Origin: Kitasatospora paranensis | Lineage (GTDB): Bacteria > Actinomycetota > Actinomycetes > Streptomycetales > Streptomycetaceae | Assembly: GCF_039544005.1 (NCBI RefSeq) | Contig: NZ_BAABKV010000001.1 | Location: forward strand, 6,014,001-6,078,000 | Length of the DNA stretch: 64,000 bases | Direction: 5' to 3' | Shown: positions 9,548 to 16,867 of the stretch, piece by piece | Numbering within the stretch: the stretch's first letter is position 1 | Layout of the letters: every line of letters starts with the position of its first letter | Notes under the pieces: model-generated | Told to the model about the DNA's origin: nothing | The model's input: only the letters and a program-made list of their open reading frames with translations | Database searches by the model: none | Program-made: the position numbers and the translations under genes

Positions 9548-10648
9548 GTGGAGTCTGCACAGGAACGGGCGGTGGCGGAGCTCTTTGCGACGGTTGCCGC
9601 CGGCAACCGGTCGGAGGTCGCCGGGGCCGCCCGGTCCCTACTGGACCTCGGCCCGGCGCACCATGCCGAGGTCCGGAGGGCGCTGGACGGCGCGCTGCTG
9701 CGCGGCGTGCCGGTCGCCTTCCTGCGGCGGCCGCTGACGGCCCACCACCCCGGCTTCGTCGCGCACGCCGTCGCGCTGGCCCTCGGCACGCTCCTGCTGG
9801 ATCCGGACGCGTTCCTGGCACGGCGAGGCGAGGAGAACTGCTACGACGTGCCCGCTGCGGTGTCCGCGGCGGGCGGGGAGTATCACACCGACCTGGCGGC
9901 CGCGCTGTGGCTGCTGGTCGAGGACCAGGGCCGGCCGCCCGTACTGCGGTGGCGCGCGGCCGCCCGGCTGGCGCTGCTGGGGGCGACCGAACGGGCGGCC
10001 GCCGAGCGGGCCCTGCTGGATCTCGGGGTCCCGGACCCGCAGGCCGGGCCACCGCCGCTCGCGCCGGATGAGGGCCGGGACGCTGCCCTGCGTGCCGCCG
10101 TCGCCGACGCCTGGCGTCGGATCGAGGAGTACCTCGCCGGGCATGCACCCGCCGTCCTGGACGGACTGGCCGGGCCCGCCGACGAGGCGGAGATCGCCGA
10201 GGCCGAGGAGGCCCTCGGGTGGCCACTGCCCGTGGATTTCACCGCGTCCTGCCGAATCCACCGGGCCGTCGCCCTCCCGGGAGGTCCGGCGGACGGCGTC
10301 GACCACGCCGACCTCGCGGTCCTCGCCGAGCGCCGCGACGAGGAGGTGGAGGAAGGCGGCTGGGACTCGGCCGAGGCCGACGACGCGATCCGCCGGGACT
10401 GGGGCTGGCGCCCGGGCTGGATCCCGCTCACATACGACCTGGACGGCTCGATCACTGCCCTGGACCTGGACCCGGGGCGGACCGGCACCGTCGGCCAGGT
10501 GATCCACGCGGACCAGGGCTTCCCCGACCACGTCGTGGCGGACGGCTGGCTGCGGGTGCTGGCCGACTTCGCCGCCGCCCTGGAGGCGGGGTGCTACCGC
10601 TACGATCCCGCGCGGGGCGAGCTGCACCGGCGCGACGAGCGGCCGTAG
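9548..10648 (+). CDS. SMI1/KNR4-like domain protein with helical N-terminal region
   Basis: This is a 366-residue cytoplasmic protein starting at GTG 9548 behind a GGGGGA ribosome binding site. Residues 1-190 are alpha-helical and Ala/Leu-rich, like a HEAT-type repeat region. Residues about 200-355 look like an SMI1/KNR4 (SUKH) domain: EAEEALGWPLPVDF, then WIPLTYDLDGSITALDLDPG and a terminal region with LADFAAALEAG. SUKH proteins are often immunity or stress-related factors in actinobacteria, but no toxin gene is next to it. The function is not known. Confidence 0.65.
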   Translation: MESAQERAVAELFATVAAGNRSEVAGAARSLLDLGPAHHAEVRRALDGALLRGVPVAFLRRPLTAHHPGFVAHAVALALGTLLLDPDAFLARRGEENCYDVPAAVSAAGGEYHTDLAAALWLLVEDQGRPPVLRWRAAARLALLGATERAAAERALLDLGVPDPQAGPPPLAPDEGRDAALRAAVADAWRRIEEYLAGHAPAVLDGLAGPADEAEIAEAEEALGWPLPVDFTASCRIHRAVALPGGPADGVDHADLAVLAERRDEEVEEGGWDSAEADDAIRRDWGWRPGWIPLTYDLDGSITALDLDPGRTGTVGQVIHADQGFPDHVVADGWLRVLADFAAALEAGCYRYDPARGELHRRDERP

Positions 10649-10652
10649 CCCG

Positions 10653-10973
10653 TCAGCGTCCGGCGCGGAGGTTCAGCACCAGCACCCCGGCGATGATCAG
10701 CGCGATGCCGAACCACTGGGCGCGGCCCAGCGGTTCGGTGAAGAAGACGGCGCCGATGCAGGCCACCGCCGCGGTGCCGGCCCCCGACCAGACCGCGTAG
10801 GCGATCGAGACCGGGATGTGTTTCAGGGCCCGGCCGAGCAGCAGGAAGGACAGCACGTACCCGGCGGCCACGCCGAGGCTCGGCCACAGGCGGGAGAAGC
10901 CGTCGGTGAGCTTGAGCAGGCTGGTGGCGCAGACCTCGCTGGTGATGGCCAGGGCGAGCAGCAGCCAGGGCAT
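10653..10973 (-). CDS. Small multidrug resistance (SMR) family transporter
   Basis: This four-helix membrane protein of 106 residues belongs to the EmrE/SugE (Gdx) family. Glu13, in ITSEVCATSLLK, matches the essential membrane glutamate (Glu14 of EmrE), and WSGAGTAAVACIGAVFF is the conserved third helix region. Its ATG shares one base with the stop of the upstream HAD gene (TGATG), so it is the last gene of the phosphonate-transporter operon or is coupled to the HAD gene. SMR proteins export quaternary cations or guanidinium. A role in handling quaternary ammonium products of phosphonate breakdown is possible but is inference from location only. Confidence 0.88.
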   Translation of the reverse strand: MPWLLLALAITSEVCATSLLKLTDGFSRLWPSLGVAAGYVLSFLLLGRALKHIPVSIAYAVWSGAGTAAVACIGAVFFTEPLGRAQWFGIALIIAGVLVLNLRAGR

Positions 10974-11638
10974 CAGGCGGGCCGGGCGGCCGCGAGCCGG
11001 CCGAGCAGGGCGAGGTCGGCCTGTTCCAGGCTGTCCAGCAGGGTGACCCGGCCGGCGGCGGTGATCGGCACGGTGGACGGGACGGCCAGCACCGCGCAGC
11101 CGGCCGCGCTGGCCGAGGCGACCCCGGCCGGGGTGTCCTCGACCGCGACGCAGTCGGCCGGGTCGAGGCCCAGCCGGTCGGCGGCGGCCAGGTAGGGGTC
11201 GGGCTCCGGCTTGGTGCGCGGGGTGTCCTCGGCGGCCAGCGTCACGGTGAACCACTCCCGGCCGAGGCCGGACAGCACCAGGTCGACCACCCGTCGCGGC
11301 GAGGCGGACACCAGGGCGGTCGGCACCGCGGCGGCGCGCAGCTCCGCCAGCAGTGCGAGCGCGCCCGGCCGCGGCACGGCGCGACCGGCGACCTTGCCGG
11401 CGAAGGAGTCGTTGAGGGCGGCCACCAGGTCGTCCTCGTCCCGGCCGGTGCCGCTCGTGCGGTGCAGGTGGGCGGCGGTGTGTTCGACGGCGCGGCCGAG
11501 CACCTCCGGCAGGTCGGCCTCGGTGAGCGTGAGGTCGAGTTCGGCGGCGAGTTCGGCGGCCGCCTGCCACCAGAGGTGTTCGGTGTCGACGAGGGTGCCG
11601 TCCATGTCGAACAGGACGGCGGCGGGAGTGTCGGGCAT
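10973..11638 (-). CDS. HAD-superfamily phosphatase (beta-phosphoglucomutase-like subfamily)
   Basis: This 221-residue HAD hydrolase has motif I FDMDGTLVDTEHLW (Asp11/Asp13), motif II SASPRR, a Lys in RTKPEPDPYL and motif IV EDTPAGVASASAAG. A helical cap lies at about residues 20-85. Motif I has the usual DxD and lacks the PhnX-type DxAGT and cap Lys, so it is more like a sugar-phosphate or glycolate-type phosphatase than a phosphonatase. It follows the ABC ATPase at 82 bases on the same strand, within the 2-aminoethylphosphonate-type transporter operon, and overlaps the SMR gene by one base. Its role there is unknown. Confidence 0.85.
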   Translation of the reverse strand: MPDTPAAVLFDMDGTLVDTEHLWWQAAAELAAELDLTLTEADLPEVLGRAVEHTAAHLHRTSGTGRDEDDLVAALNDSFAGKVAGRAVPRPGALALLAELRAAAVPTALVSASPRRVVDLVLSGLGREWFTVTLAAEDTPRTKPEPDPYLAAADRLGLDPADCVAVEDTPAGVASASAAGCAVLAVPSTVPITAAGRVTLLDSLEQADLALLGRLAAARPA

Positions 11639-11720
11639 GGGTGCACCTTAAGCAAAGGGGTCGTCCCCGGGGGCCTCGACCGCCCGGGGACGACCGGATT
11701 CAGCGGGATCGCGCGGCGGC

Positions 11721-12815
11721 TCAGGCCCGGTCGGACGCGGCCGTGCGGCGGTCGACCAGGACGGGGCGCTCCGGCAGGGAGATGTCGGCCCGGCCGCCGA
11801 GCGGCAGTGCGGCGGCGGCCTCGGTCGGCAGGTCGGCCTTGACCTCGGTGCCGTCGGCGAGCCGCACGGTGAGCCGGGTGACGGCGCCGAGGAAGGAGGC
11901 GGCGGTCACCAGCGCGGGGCCGTCCGCGGCCGGGGCGAGGCGGACGTTCTCCGGGCGGAGGAGGACATCCAACGGGCCGTCGGCGGGCAGGGCGCCGTCC
12001 ACGGCGTGGCGGCGGCCGAGCACCGCCACGGTGCCCCCGCCGGCCCGCTCGGCCGGGATCCGGCTCATCGTGCCGACGAACTCGGCGACGAACGCGGTGG
12101 CCGGGCGGGCGTACAGCTCGGACGGCGTCGCGCACTGCTCCAGGCGGCCGGCCCGCAGCACCGCGACCCGGTCGGCCATGGAGAGCGCCTCCTCCTGGTC
12201 GTGGGTGACGAACAGGGTGGTGATGCCGAGCTCCTGCTGGAGGCGGCGGATCTCCTCGCGCAGGCTGAGCCGCACCTTGGCGTCGAGCGCGGAGAGCGGC
12301 TCGTCGAGCAGCAGCACCCGGGGCTTGAGGGCCAGCGCGCGGGCCAGCGCGATGCGCTGCTGCTGGCCGCCGGAGAGCTGGTGGGGGTAGCGGGCGGCGT
12401 GCTGCGGCAGGCCGACGAGCTCCAGCAGCTCGTGGGCCCGGGCGCGGCGTTCGGCCTTGCCGGTGCCGCGCATCCGCAGCCCGAAGGCGACGTTGTCGGC
12501 GGCGGTCAGGTGCGGGAAGAGGCTGTACGACTGGAAGACCATCCCGGCGTCCCGGCGGTGCGCGGGGATCGAGGTGATCGGCTCGCCGTCGACCAGCACC
12601 TCGCCGGCGTCGTGGCTCTCGAAGCCGGCCAGGATCCGCAGTGCGGTGGTCTTGCCGCAGCCGGACGGGCCGAGCAGGGCGAGGAGTTCGCCGGGCTGCA
12701 CGGCCAGGTCGAGGCCGTCCAGCGCGGTGGTCGCCCCGAAGCTGCGGCGCAGCCCGCGGAACTCGACGGTGGCGCCGGCCACATGGGTGGCGGCGGGCAG
12801 GGTGGCGGTGCTCAT
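11721..12815 (-). CDS. phnT: ABC importer ATPase, PhnT/PotA-like (2-aminoethylphosphonate transport)
   Basis: This 364-residue ATPase belongs to the spermidine/Fe/2-aminoethylphosphonate importer group. It has Walker A GPSGCGKT at 49-56, signature LSGGQ at 147-151, Walker B LLLDEPLSALD around 168-178, and the H-loop in TTLFVTHDQEEAL. A C-terminal TOBE domain (about 260-350) includes LRPENVRLAP. It is encoded downstream of two permeases and a lipoprotein binding protein, the PhnSTUV gene set. The symbol reflects family and context: the sequence alone cannot exclude other small anionic substrates, but the phosphonate-degradation genes around it support the assignment. Confidence 0.78.
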   Translation of the reverse strand: MSTATLPAATHVAGATVEFRGLRRSFGATTALDGLDLAVQPGELLALLGPSGCGKTTALRILAGFESHDAGEVLVDGEPITSIPAHRRDAGMVFQSYSLFPHLTAADNVAFGLRMRGTGKAERRARAHELLELVGLPQHAARYPHQLSGGQQQRIALARALALKPRVLLLDEPLSALDAKVRLSLREEIRRLQQELGITTLFVTHDQEEALSMADRVAVLRAGRLEQCATPSELYARPATAFVAEFVGTMSRIPAERAGGGTVAVLGRRHAVDGALPADGPLDVLLRPENVRLAPAADGPALVTAASFLGAVTRLTVRLADGTEVKADLPTEAAAALPLGGRADISLPERPVLVDRRTAASDRA

Positions 12816-12830
12816 GGAAGGGTCTCCGGG

Positions 12831-13655
12831 TCAGGAAGTGGCGGGTGCGGGGCGGCGCTCGCGGCCGGCGGCGGCGAGCAGGAGCAGCAGCACCCAGGTG
12901 ATCAGCAGGCTGAGCACGGACACCGCGACGGACATCTGGCCCTGGCTGTTGCCGACCGAGTACACCCAGACCGCGAACGGCTGGTAGCCGAGGATGGAGG
13001 CGGCGGTGAACTCGCCGAGCACCAGCGCCAGGGTCAGGAAAGAGGCGTTCAGCAGGGCGCTGCGCAGGTTCGGCAGGACGACCGTGACGACCGCGCGCGG
13101 CCAGCTCGCCCCGCAGTTGCGGGCGGCCTCGACCAGGGTGCGCACGTCGATCGCGCGCAGCCCGGAGTCCAGTGCGCGGTAGGCGAGCGGCAGGGACATC
13201 AGCACGTACGCGATCACCAGCACGAGGGGGAACTCGGGCCGCTGGATGAACACGATGGTCTGGAAGAACGGCGTGTCCATCAGGTGGTCCGGGCCCCAGC
13301 GCAGCACGCCGATCAGGCCGGCGGTGAGCGCCACCGGCGGCACCACCAGGGGCAGGGTGCAGACGACCTCCAGCACCGCCCGCATCCGGGCCGTGCCGAG
13401 CCGGGCGGCGATCAGTGCCGGGACGAGCAGCGCCAGCAGCACCACGACGGTGACGGCGGCGAGTTCGAGGGTGAGCACGAGCGCGTCGGTGAAGCCGGGG
13501 GCGCCCAGCAGGCCGGTGTAGGCGGCGAAGTCGATCCCGCCGGGGCTGTCGATCGAGAACCACACCGACGCGGCCATCGGGACGAGGAAGTACAGGCCGG
13601 CGACGAACAGGACGGCGCCGCGCCACAGCCGCAGGCGGTTGATCAGCTGAGCCAT
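12831..13655 (-). CDS. phnV: ABC importer permease, PhnV-like
   Basis: This is a 274-residue membrane permease of the binding-protein-dependent type with six predicted helices. The EAA loop, which contacts the ATPase, is VEAARNCGASWPRAVVTVVLPNL around residues 185-207 (family pattern EAA---G------F--I-LP). ATG 13655 overlaps the end of the preceding permease gene by 13 bases, and the ATPase follows after 15 bases. It forms the second half of a heterodimeric channel with the upstream permease. Assignment to 2-aminoethylphosphonate uptake rests on operon context. Confidence 0.8.
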   Translation of the reverse strand: MAQLINRLRLWRGAVLFVAGLYFLVPMAASVWFSIDSPGGIDFAAYTGLLGAPGFTDALVLTLELAAVTVVVLLALLVPALIAARLGTARMRAVLEVVCTLPLVVPPVALTAGLIGVLRWGPDHLMDTPFFQTIVFIQRPEFPLVLVIAYVLMSLPLAYRALDSGLRAIDVRTLVEAARNCGASWPRAVVTVVLPNLRSALLNASFLTLALVLGEFTAASILGYQPFAVWVYSVGNSQGQMSVAVSVLSLLITWVLLLLLAAAGRERRPAPATS

Positions 13656-14595
13656 CGGGCACTCCGGCGCTGGAGGGGCAGGTAGACGGCCATCACCAGG
13701 ACGGCGACGACGATCATGTCGAGGCTGAGCGCCAGCGCCAGGTTGCCCTGCCCGACCAGCACGTTGCCGGAGAGCGCGTCGGCGATCTGGCGGCTGATCA
13801 GCGGGACGGTCGCGCCGACCATCGCGGAGGCGGTGGCGTACGCGGCGAAGGCGCTGCCGAAGAGCAGCACGAATCCGCCGAGCAGCGAGGGCAGCAGGAT
13901 CGGCAGCGCGACGTGCCGCCAGTACTGGACGGTGGTGGCCCGGTTGTTGGCGGCCGCCTCGCGCCACTGCCGGCGCAGGCCGTCCAGGGCCGGGGTGATG
14001 GTCAGCACCATCAGCGGCACCAGGAAGTACAGGTAGGCGACGGCGAGGCCGGTGAAGCTGTACAGCGACCAGCCGTGGTCGGTGAGGTGGAACAGCTTGG
14101 TGACCTCACCGGCGTTGCCGAGGGTGGCGACGAAGGCGAAGGCCAGCGGCAGGCCGCCGAAGTTGGCGAGCACGCCGGAGGCGGTCAGCACGGCCTCCCG
14201 GACGAGCCGGAAGCGCGAGGTGACGACCGCCTGGGCGAGCGGCAGGCCGATCGCGGTGCCGACCAGGGCAGTGAGCGCGGAGAGCTTCACGCTGCTGAGC
14301 AGGGCCGTCCAGTACGCGCCCTGCACCGAGTCGGTGAGGTTGGCGGTGGTGAACGAGCCGGCGCCGCTCTCCGCGTCGGAGGAGAGCGTGAACGCCCCGG
14401 TGACGATGGCGAGGGCGGGCAGGCCGAAGCCGATCGCGAAGAACGCGAGCAGCGGGACGGCGGCCGCCCAGGGCCCGCCGAGGGCCCGGCGGTGCCGGGC
14501 TGCGGCGGGGGCGAGGATGCGGTGGCCGGGGCCCCCGGGCCGCCACTGGTGTCAGTGGCGGCCGGGGTCGGCACCGGGGTGGGAGCCGTGGTCAT
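13643..14595 (-). CDS. phnU: ABC importer permease, PhnU-like (apparent frameshift in N-terminal segment)
   Basis: This is the first permease of the importer. Start ATG 14595 gives MTTAPTPVPTPAATDT, then the frame must change once, around 14535-14560 in the GGGGG/CCCC runs. It then continues as RRALGGPWAAAVPLLAFF, the first helix, and on to the conserved body. With one added base the protein is about 317 residues with six helices and an EAA loop at WREAAANNRATTVQYWRHVALPIL. Without the repair the first membrane helix is lost. It starts 7 bases after the binding-protein stop and overlaps the next permease by 13 bases. Confidence 0.75.
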
Positions 14596-14602
14596 CTCGT
14601 GA

Positions 14603-15775
14603 TCAGCCCGCGATCGCCTTGGCCCAGTTCTCCGTCACGACCTTCTTGGCCGCGGTGATCTGGTCCTGGGTGGGGAAGGTGGTGAACGGCTTCTCGACGG
14701 TCGGCAGCTTGGCGGCCGCGGTCGCGTCGAGGCTGCCGTCCTGCTTCATCGCGTCGAACAGTGCCGGGGTGGCGTAACCGCCGAGGAAGAGGTTCTGGCC
14801 CTCGGCGCTGAACAGGTACTCCTGCCACAGGCGCGCGGCGGCCGGGTGCGGCGCGAACTTGTTGATCGCCTGGTTGTAGTACTGGGCGTAGCTGCCGTCG
14901 GACGGGACGGCGACCTGCCAGTCGATGCCCTTGGTCTTGAACTCGTCGGTGTAGCCGGCGTTCAGGTAGGACCAGTCGATCGAGATGGGGGTCTCGCCCT
15001 TCTCGACGGTGGCGGGGGTCGACTCGACCGGGTTGAAGTTGCCGGACTGCTTCAGCTTGGCGAAGAAGTCGATGCCGGGCTGGATGTTGTCCAGCGAACC
15101 GCCGTTGGCGAGCGCGGCCGCGTAGACGCCGCCGAACGCCGAACCGGACTTGGTCGGGTTGCCGTTGAGCGCGACCTTGCCCTTGTACTCGGGCTTGAGC
15201 AGGTCGGCGAAGGTCTTCGGGCAGGTGCCGATCTTCTTGGCGTCGCAGCCGATCGAGATGTAGCCGCCGTAGTCGTTGACCCGCAGGCCGTCGGCGTCCT
15301 TCATGGTGTCGGCGACCTTGGCGAAGGTGGCGACCTTGTACGGCGCGAGGATGCCGTCCTTCGCGGCGGACAGCGCGAAGGCGCTGCCGAGGTCGACCAC
15401 GTCGGGGGCGCGGTCCTGGCCCTTGCGGGAGGTGATCGCGTTGATCTCGTCCTGGCTGGAGCCGTCCGGGTTCTCGTCCTCGATCTCGATGCCGTACTTG
15501 GCCTTGAAGGCGTCCATGATCTTGCCGTAGTTCGCCCAGTCCTTGGGCAGCGTGATGACGTGCAGCTTGCCCTCCTTCTTGGCGGCGGCGACCAGGGCGT
15601 CCATGCCGCCGAGGTCGGTGGCGGAGGTGGCGTCCTTGGCGGCCTTGGCGCCGGTCTTGGCGGTGTCGCCGGAGCCGGTCGAGGTCGAGCCCGCCGAGCC
15701 GCAGGCGGACAGGGAGAGCGCGGCGGCGGTCAGCACGGCCGCGAGGGCGGCGGCACGGGCACGGTGCACGGTCAC
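14603..15775 (-). CDS. phnS: 2-aminoethylphosphonate-type ABC substrate-binding lipoprotein, PhnS-like
   Basis: This extracytoplasmic binding protein is a lipoprotein of 390 residues. GTG 15775 has a GGAGA ribosome binding site seven bases upstream. The signal peptide ends in the lipobox LSLSAC, followed by a Gly/Ser/Thr linker. The mature domain begins KEGKLHVITLPKDWANYG, then KAKYGIEIEDENPDGSSQDE and an SRKGQDRAPDVVDLG segment. This type II periplasmic-binding fold matches the PhnS / Fe3+-type family. It is the first gene of a five- to six-gene operon (S, U, V, T, HAD, SMR). The region between it and the divergent GntR gene holds a near-perfect palindrome. Confidence 0.8.
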   Translation of the reverse strand: MTVHRARAAALAAVLTAAALSLSACGSAGSTSTGSGDTAKTGAKAAKDATSATDLGGMDALVAAAKKEGKLHVITLPKDWANYGKIMDAFKAKYGIEIEDENPDGSSQDEINAITSRKGQDRAPDVVDLGSAFALSAAKDGILAPYKVATFAKVADTMKDADGLRVNDYGGYISIGCDAKKIGTCPKTFADLLKPEYKGKVALNGNPTKSGSAFGGVYAAALANGGSLDNIQPGIDFFAKLKQSGNFNPVESTPATVEKGETPISIDWSYLNAGYTDEFKTKGIDWQVAVPSDGSYAQYYNQAINKFAPHPAAARLWQEYLFSAEGQNLFLGGYATPALFDAMKQDGSLDATAAAKLPTVEKPFTTFPTQDQITAAKKVVTENWAKAIAG

Positions 15776-16092
15776 GGGTGGTTCTCCAGAGTGAGGGGAG
15801 GCAGCGACGGGTGCGCTGCTGCGGTGAACGGAGTCCGGGACTCCGCTGGTCCCACGGGATTCGCTTGAGGAGGTGTCAGCCGACGCCGGGCCAAGTTGGC
15901 CAGCCAACTTTGCTGACGCCGTAAGTACGCCGGAGCCCGGTGACGGCAAGGTGAACGGACGCCCCAGGCCAGGGGTCGGCTGCGGGAACGGTCGACACCG
16001 GGCGGCAACCGGTGATCGTCAACGGTTACAGTCGGTGCCGTCCGCGCCGAACCCGAGCGCCGGACCGGCTGGCGGAAAGGACCCTGAGCGAC
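15776..16092. promoter_or_regulatory. Divergent promoter region between phnS-like operon and gntR
   Basis: This 317-base gene-free region separates the transporter operon from the regulator. Its clearest feature is the palindrome at 15893-15910. A second region, 16015-16030 (CAACGGTTACAGTCG), is AT-richer and could be part of a promoter for gntR. I see no ORF worth calling here. Confidence 0.5.
15893..15910. promoter_or_regulatory. GntR operator candidate (palindrome AAGTTGGC-CA-GCCAACTT)
   Basis: Two 8-base arms, AAGTTGGC (15893-15900) and GCCAACTT (15903-15910), flank a 2-base centre. The site shares the TTG-N6-CAA frame with the palindromes at 2697-2708 and 18490-18501; the 2697 site also continues as CAACTT. 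It lies between the divergent transporter and regulator genes, where an autoregulating GntR protein would bind. Binding is inferred. Confidence 0.55.
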
Positions 16093-16860
16093 GTGGCACC
16101 CGACCCGGACCGCACGACCGGCTCGCTCTACCGCACGGTGGCCGCCGACCTGCGCGAGGCGATCACCACCGGCAGGTTCGGCGAGGCGGGCCGACTGCCC
16201 GCCGAGGGCGCCCTCGCCGAGCAGTACGGCGTCTCCCGCGGCACCGTCCGCCAGGCCCTCGCGCTGCTGCGCGCCGACGGCCTGGTCACCTCGCGGCGCG
16301 GCACCCGCCGGGTGGTGCTCGGCACCGCCCGGGTGCAGAGCTTCTCCGAGCTGCTGAGCTTCACCCACTGGGCCCGCTCGATGGGCGAGGAGCCGGGCGG
16401 TCGGCTGGAGTCCCTGGTGCGCCGCCCCGCCGACGCCGCCGAGCGCGAGATGCTCCGACTGGAGCCCGGCACGGAGGTGTACGAGACGCTCCGGCTGCGC
16501 ACCCTGTCGGGCACGCCGGTGATGGTGGAGCGCACCGTCTACCCGCCCCGGGTGGGCGAGGTGGTGGCCGAGCTCCCGCCGGACGTGGTCTCGCACACCG
16601 ATCCGCTGCGCGAGCACGGCATCCTGTTCACCGACGCGGACCACACCATCGACGTGGTCGCCGCCAACGCCGACGACGCCCGGCTGCTCGGCTGCCGCCG
16701 GGGCAGCCCGCTGCTGCGCGAGAAGCGCCGCACCACCGACCCGACCGGCACCCCGGTGGAGTGGTCCCAGGACCGCTACCTGCCGGGCACGGTGGCGTTC
16801 AGCATCCACAACTCGCTGGCCTCCTCGGCGCTCTCCCGGCACGCCCGGGAGAGCGACTGA
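16093..16860 (+). CDS. GntR-family regulator with UTRA domain (HutC/PhnF subfamily)
   Basis: This is a 255-residue transcription factor. GTG 16093 is preferred over the earlier in-frame ATT/ATG-type starts because the winged-helix begins 12 residues later (SLYRTVAADLREAITTGRF), with the recognition region AEQYGVSRGTVRQALALLRADGLV. Residues about 95-245 form the UTRA effector domain (EVYETLRLRTLSGTPVMVERTVYPP, then a terminal W-SQDRYLPGTVAFSIH). UTRA regulators sense small metabolites, and PhnF/PhnR members control phosphonate genes. It is divergent from the importer and convergent (7-base gap) with the fused dioxygenase gene, so it is the obvious candidate to bind the palindromes at 2697, 15893 and 18490. 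Confidence 0.88.
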   Translation: MAPDPDRTTGSLYRTVAADLREAITTGRFGEAGRLPAEGALAEQYGVSRGTVRQALALLRADGLVTSRRGTRRVVLGTARVQSFSELLSFTHWARSMGEEPGGRLESLVRRPADAAEREMLRLEPGTEVYETLRLRTLSGTPVMVERTVYPPRVGEVVAELPPDVVSHTDPLREHGILFTDADHTIDVVAANADDARLLGCRRGSPLLREKRRTTDPTGTPVEWSQDRYLPGTVAFSIHNSLASSALSRHARESD

Positions 16861-16867
16861 CGGGGCG

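Noticed and set aside
12006..13685. 559-codon plus-strand frame
   Set aside because: It is antisense to the importer ATPase and permeases and is low-complexity.
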